From the NCBI GenBank assembly GCA_946184925.1, contig CAMHHL010000014.1, positions 1 through 37,117 of the forward strand: a DNA stretch of 37,117 nucleotides. Direction: 5' to 3'. The notes beneath the pieces were generated by a model. The model saw only the letters and a program-made list of their open reading frames with translations, searched no databases and was not told the origin of the DNA. Shown here piece by piece: positions 33,254-37,117 of the stretch. The stretch is from an uncultured Clostridia bacterium. GTDB taxonomy: Bacteria > Bacillota > Clostridia > Oscillospirales > Acutalibacteraceae. Position numbers and translations under genes: made by a program. Numbering within the stretch: position 1 is the first letter of the stretch; every line of letters begins with the position of its first letter.

Positions 33254-36200
33254 ATGTCCGATGTTATCAGAATTTTTGTAGAAAAGCGCGAGGGAATGAA
33301 CGTTGTCGCCAAGCAGACAATGTGGGACCTGCGCCATAATCTCGGAATCCGCGCGATTGAGGATTTGAGATTTGTCAACCGCTACGATATCGAGGGGCTC
33401 AGCCGCGAGCAGTTCGACAAGGCAAAGTCGATTGTTCTCTCCGAGCCGAATCAGGATATCATCTTTGAGGAAACCCTGCCCGTTGACGAGGGCTACCGCG
33501 TTTTCGCTATGGAGTATCTTCCCGGACAGTACGACCAGCGCGCCGACTCAGCCGAGCAGTGTGTTCAGCTGCTCACCCAGGGCGAGCGCTGCAAGATTCT
33601 CACCGCGCGCGTTGTTGCCGTAAAGGGCGACATCAGCGACGAGGAGCTTGAGAAAATCGAAAACTACCTGATTAACCCGGTCGAGAGCCGCCTTGCTTCT
33701 CTTGACAAGCCCGAAAGCCTCGACATTCCAGTTGAGCAGCCCGAAAACGTAAAGGTTATCGAGGGCTTTACAGCGTGGAACGACGACGAGATGGCTGAGT
33801 TCTTCGGCTCGATGGGCTTTGCAATGACGCTCGACGACCTCAAATTCACACGTGATTATTTCCGCGACACCGAGCACCGCGACCCAACCGTCACCGAGCT
33901 TCGTGTTATCGACACATATTGGTCAGACCACTGCCGTCACACCACCTTCCTCACACGTCTCGACAAGGTTGAGATTGAGAAGGGCGCTCTCGGCAAGGTA
34001 ATCGAGGACGCTCTCGCCGCGTACTATGAGACGCGCGACGAGGTCTACGGCAAGGACACCGACCGCAACGTGAGCCTCATGGACATGGCGCTCATCGGCA
34101 TGAAGGCGCTCAAAAAGCGCGGGCTCATTCCCGACCTCGACGAGAGCGAGGAAATCAACGCCTGCTCAATCGAGGTTCCCGTAACCATCGACGGCAAAAC
34201 CGAGAAGTGGCTCGTTCAGTTCAAGAACGAAACCCACAATCACCCCACCGAGATTGAACCCTTCGGCGGCGCGGCAACCTGTCTCGGCGGCGCAATCCGC
34301 GATCCGCTCTCAGGACGCGCATACATCTATCAGGCGATGCGCGTCACCGGCTCAGGAGACCCGACGATTCCGTTCAAAGATACACTCGAGGGCAAGCTCC
34401 CCACCCGCAAAATCACCACCGGCGCGGCTCAGGGCTATTCGTCCTACGGCAACCAGATTGGTCTCGCGACAGGTCAGGTTGTTGAGCTGTACGATCAGGG
34501 CTACGTCGCAAAGCGCATGGAAATCGGCGCGGTAATCGGCGCTTCTCCCAAGGAGAACGTTATCCGCGAGGTTCCGGCTCCCGACGACGTGATTGTGCTC
34601 CTCGGCGGCAGAACCGGACGCGACGGCTGCGGCGGCGCGACAGGCTCCTCAAAGGCTCACACGATGAGCTCAATCGAGACCTGCGGAGCTGAGGTTCAGA
34701 AGGGCAATCCGCCCACGGAAAGAAAAATCCAGAGACTTTTCCGTAACCCCGAGGTTGCGAAGATGATAAAGCGCTGCAACGACTTCGGCGCGGGCGGCGT
34801 TTGCGTAGCGATTGGCGAGCTTGCCGACGGACTGCGCGTTGACCTTGACAAGGTCACAAAGAAGTACGAGGGACTTGAAGGCACGGAGCTCGCGATTTCC
34901 GAGTCGCAGGAGCGTATGGCTGTTGTGCTTGACAAAAAAGACGTCGAGCGCTTCATCGCCCTTTCCGAGACCGAGAACCTCGAGGCTACGGCTGTCGCGG
35001 TCGTAACCGAAAGCCCCAGACTGACAATGAACTGGAGAGGTGACACAATCGTTGACCTCTCGAGAGATTTTCTCAATACAAACGGCGTAACTCAGGTTTC
35101 GAGCGCCTTCATCACCGCTCCCAAGCCCGAGGAATGCTATCGCAGACAGTGCCCCGAAAAGCTCAGAGGGCTTTCCGCGGCGGAGGCGCTAAAGGCGAAT
35201 ATGTCGCGCCTTGAGGTCTGCTCGCAGATTGGACTCAGCGAGCGCTTTGACGCGAGCATCGGCGCCGGAACGGTTATTATGCCCTTCGGCGGCAAGAACC
35301 AGCTCACTCCGCAGGAGGCTATGGCGGCGAAGCTTCCGCTGCTCAAGGGCGAGACCGACGACGCCACGGCGATGAGCTACGGCTTTATCCCGGCTGTTTC
35401 GCGCTGGAGCCCGTTCCACGGCTCCGCCTATGCGGTTGTCGAGTCGCTCTCCAAGCTGCTCGCAATCGGCGCTTATCCCCTGAAGGCGCGCCTCACCTTC
35501 CAGGAGTATTTCGAGAGACTTATGGACAAGCCCGAGCGTTGGGGCAAGCCGGCGGCGGCTCTGCTCGGCGCGATGGAGGCTCAGCTCAAGCTCGGAATCC
35601 CCTCAATCGGCGGCAAGGACTCCATGAGCGGAACCTTTGAGACAATCGACGTTCCGCCAACGCTCGTGTCCTTCGCGGTGGCTATGACCAAGGCGAGCAA
35701 GACAATCTCCGCCGAGTTTAAGCGCCCCGGCTCCAAGGTTATCTACGTTCCCGTTCCTGAGAATAAGGAGACCATAATGCCCGAGTGGGAAAAGCTCAAG
35801 GATATGTACAACGCCGTCTATGCCCTTATGGACGAGGGCAAGGTGCTCTCCGCATCCGTAGTCAAGGAAGGCGGCGCGGCGGCTTCCGTATGCAAGGCGT
35901 GTCTCGGCAACGGCTTCGGCTTTAAATTTGAGAAGGAGCTCAGCTTCGACGAGCTCTTCGCTCCGCTCTCGGGCTCGCTGATTCTCGAGCTTGCGGACGG
36001 CGCAAAGCTTGACGGTGCGCTCAACTATCTTCTCGGCGAGGTGACAGACAATGGCGAAATCGAAGTCAACAATGAAAAAATTAGCCTCGGCGATATCGCT
36101 GACGCGTGGACTGCTCCTCTCGAAAAAGTATTTCCAACAAAGGCAGAATGCCCGAAAATGGAGCGAGCTGGAGAGCTCTATACAGAAAGAAGTCAAAAAT

Positions 36201-37018
36201 CGCCTGCAATAAAGGTTGCAAAGCCCACTGTTTTCATACCCGTATTCCCGGGTACAAACTGCGAGGTTGACACAGCACGTGCCTTTGAGAAGGCAGGCGC
36301 AAACGTTGAACTCCTGATTGTCAAGAACCTCAAGCCCTCGGACATCGAGGACACCATCAACAAGATGGTCGGGCTTATTAACAAAAGCCAGATGATTATG
36401 TTCCCCGGCGGCTTCTCCGGCGGCGACGAGCCCGACGGCTCCGGCAAGTTCATCGCGACAACCTTCCGCAACCCCAAGGTCAGCGAGGCTGTCAACAACC
36501 TGCTCAAGAACCGCGACGGTCTCATGCTCGGTATCTGCAACGGCTTCCAGGCGCTCATTAAGCTCGGACTTGTGCCCTACGGCGAAATCCGCGACCTCAG
36601 TGACAGCGACCCGACTCTCACCTTCAACACGGTAGGTCGTCATATCTCCCACATGGCTTATACACGCGTGACCTCGGTCAAGTCTCCGTGGTTCTCCGGC
36701 GTTGATGCCGGCGAGGTGTTCGCTGTTCCGGTTTCTCACGGCGAGGGACGCTTTGTCGCTGACAGCGAGACAGTCAAGCGCCTGTTCGACAACGGTCAGG
36801 TCGCCACCCAGTATGTTGATTTGAACGGCAACCCGAGCGACGATATCCGCTACAATGTTAACGGCTCCGTCTGCGCGATTGAGGGCATCACAAGCCCCGA
36901 CGGACGAATCCTCGGCAAGATGGGACACTCCGAGCGCAAGGGCGACAACCTCTACGCGAACGTTCCGTTCAAAAAAGACCAGCTCATCTTCGAAAGCGGC
37001 GTCAAATACTTTAAGTAA
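33254..37018 (+). CDS. purL: Phosphoribosylformylglycinamidine synthase, PurL-PurQ fusion
   Basis: 1254 aa; TYWSDHCRHTTF, FKNETHNHPTEIEPFGGAATCLGGAIRDPLSGRAY, C-terminal glutaminase MFPGGFSGGDE...LMLGICNGFQALIKLG and PVSHGEGRF; RBS GGAGG. Confidence 0.95.
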   Translation: MSDVIRIFVEKREGMNVVAKQTMWDLRHNLGIRAIEDLRFVNRYDIEGLSREQFDKAKSIVLSEPNQDIIFEETLPVDEGYRVFAMEYLPGQYDQRADSAEQCVQLLTQGERCKILTARVVAVKGDISDEELEKIENYLINPVESRLASLDKPESLDIPVEQPENVKVIEGFTAWNDDEMAEFFGSMGFAMTLDDLKFTRDYFRDTEHRDPTVTELRVIDTYWSDHCRHTTFLTRLDKVEIEKGALGKVIEDALAAYYETRDEVYGKDTDRNVSLMDMALIGMKALKKRGLIPDLDESEEINACSIEVPVTIDGKTEKWLVQFKNETHNHPTEIEPFGGAATCLGGAIRDPLSGRAYIYQAMRVTGSGDPTIPFKDTLEGKLPTRKITTGAAQGYSSYGNQIGLATGQVVELYDQGYVAKRMEIGAVIGASPKENVIREVPAPDDVIVLLGGRTGRDGCGGATGSSKAHTMSSIETCGAEVQKGNPPTERKIQRLFRNPEVAKMIKRCNDFGAGGVCVAIGELADGLRVDLDKVTKKYEGLEGTELAISESQERMAVVLDKKDVERFIALSETENLEATAVAVVTESPRLTMNWRGDTIVDLSRDFLNTNGVTQVSSAFITAPKPEECYRRQCPEKLRGLSAAEALKANMSRLEVCSQIGLSERFDASIGAGTVIMPFGGKNQLTPQEAMAAKLPLLKGETDDATAMSYGFIPAVSRWSPFHGSAYAVVESLSKLLAIGAYPLKARLTFQEYFERLMDKPERWGKPAAALLGAMEAQLKLGIPSIGGKDSMSGTFETIDVPPTLVSFAVAMTKASKTISAEFKRPGSKVIYVPVPENKETIMPEWEKLKDMYNAVYALMDEGKVLSASVVKEGGAAASVCKACLGNGFGFKFEKELSFDELFAPLSGSLILELADGAKLDGALNYLLGEVTDNGEIEVNNEKISLGDIADAWTAPLEKVFPTKAECPKMERAGELYTERSQKSPAIKVAKPTVFIPVFPGTNCEVDTARAFEKAGANVELLIVKNLKPSDIEDTINKMVGLINKSQMIMFPGGFSGGDEPDGSGKFIATTFRNPKVSEAVNNLLKNRDGLMLGICNGFQALIKLGLVPYGEIRDLSDSDPTLTFNTVGRHISHMAYTRVTSVKSPWFSGVDAGEVFAVPVSHGEGRFVADSETVKRLFDNGQVATQYVDLNGNPSDDIRYNVNGSVCAIEGITSPDGRILGKMGHSERKGDNLYANVPFKKDQLIFESGVKYFK

Positions 37019-37021
37019 ACG

Positions 37022-37055
37022 AAAAACCCCGGATCGGAAATGAGCCGGGGTTTTT
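37022..37055 (+). terminator. Intrinsic terminator after purL
   Basis: AAAAACCCCGG / CCGGGGTTTTT, 11-bp stem including the A/T tract. Confidence 0.88.
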
Positions 37056-37117
37056 AGTTGTAAGTTGTAAGTTGTAAGTTGTAAGTTGTAAGTTGTAAGT
37101 TGTAAGTTGTAAGTTGT
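37056..37117. repeat. Heptamer tandem array (AGTTGTA)n, about 9 units, running off the window
   Basis: 62 bp of perfect 7-bp periodicity beginning immediately after the purL terminator. Confidence 0.92.

Noticed and set aside
35603-36928. 441-aa minus-strand ORF inside purL (and other long antisense ORFs such as 29781-30653, 27576-28721, 12844-13551)
   Set aside because: Opposite clearly recognised genes; codon-bias-driven shadows without recognisable motifs.
37056-37117. Heptamer array as a CRISPR
   Set aside because: Unit is 7 bp with no spacers.

Overview
The window reads as a chromosomal segment from a Clostridia/Oscillospirales-like Firmicute (inferred from gene content and RBS style; no taxonomy search was possible). 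Left to right it contains: a GtrB-like GT2 glycosyltransferase (-); a metF / MetH-activation-protein / metH operon (+); a roughly 540-bp non-coding region rich in hairpins (5100-5640); a minus-strand block of asparaginase, two secreted FN3-repeat proteins, and a three-gene class D-like sortase operon; a MITE-like element (11561-11732); a Wzx/Wzy-type capsule/exopolysaccharide locus (12026-27519) with unusual members (MenD-like TPP enzyme, two pyruvyl-transferase paralogues, F420-dehydrogenase-beta-like Fe-S protein, GT2 pseudogene); a nucleotidyltransferase-family gene; an untracked 43-aa membrane sORF; a NifU-like + GGGtGRT protein pair; MurT with a GatD-like partner; and a large PurL-PurQ fusion. 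Best leads: (1) a dispersed structured intergenic element whose two copies show compensatory base changes; (2) a GatD homologue lacking both expected catalytic residues (Cys and His); (3) a MenD-like enzyme inside a capsule locus with no other menaquinone genes; (4) the NifU-like/GGGtGRT pair; (5) a sortase operon with a non-canonical candidate substrate; (6) an AAGTTGT heptamer repeat family found at both window edges and in one interior intergenic region. No tRNA, rRNA, CRISPR array or defence system was recognised.
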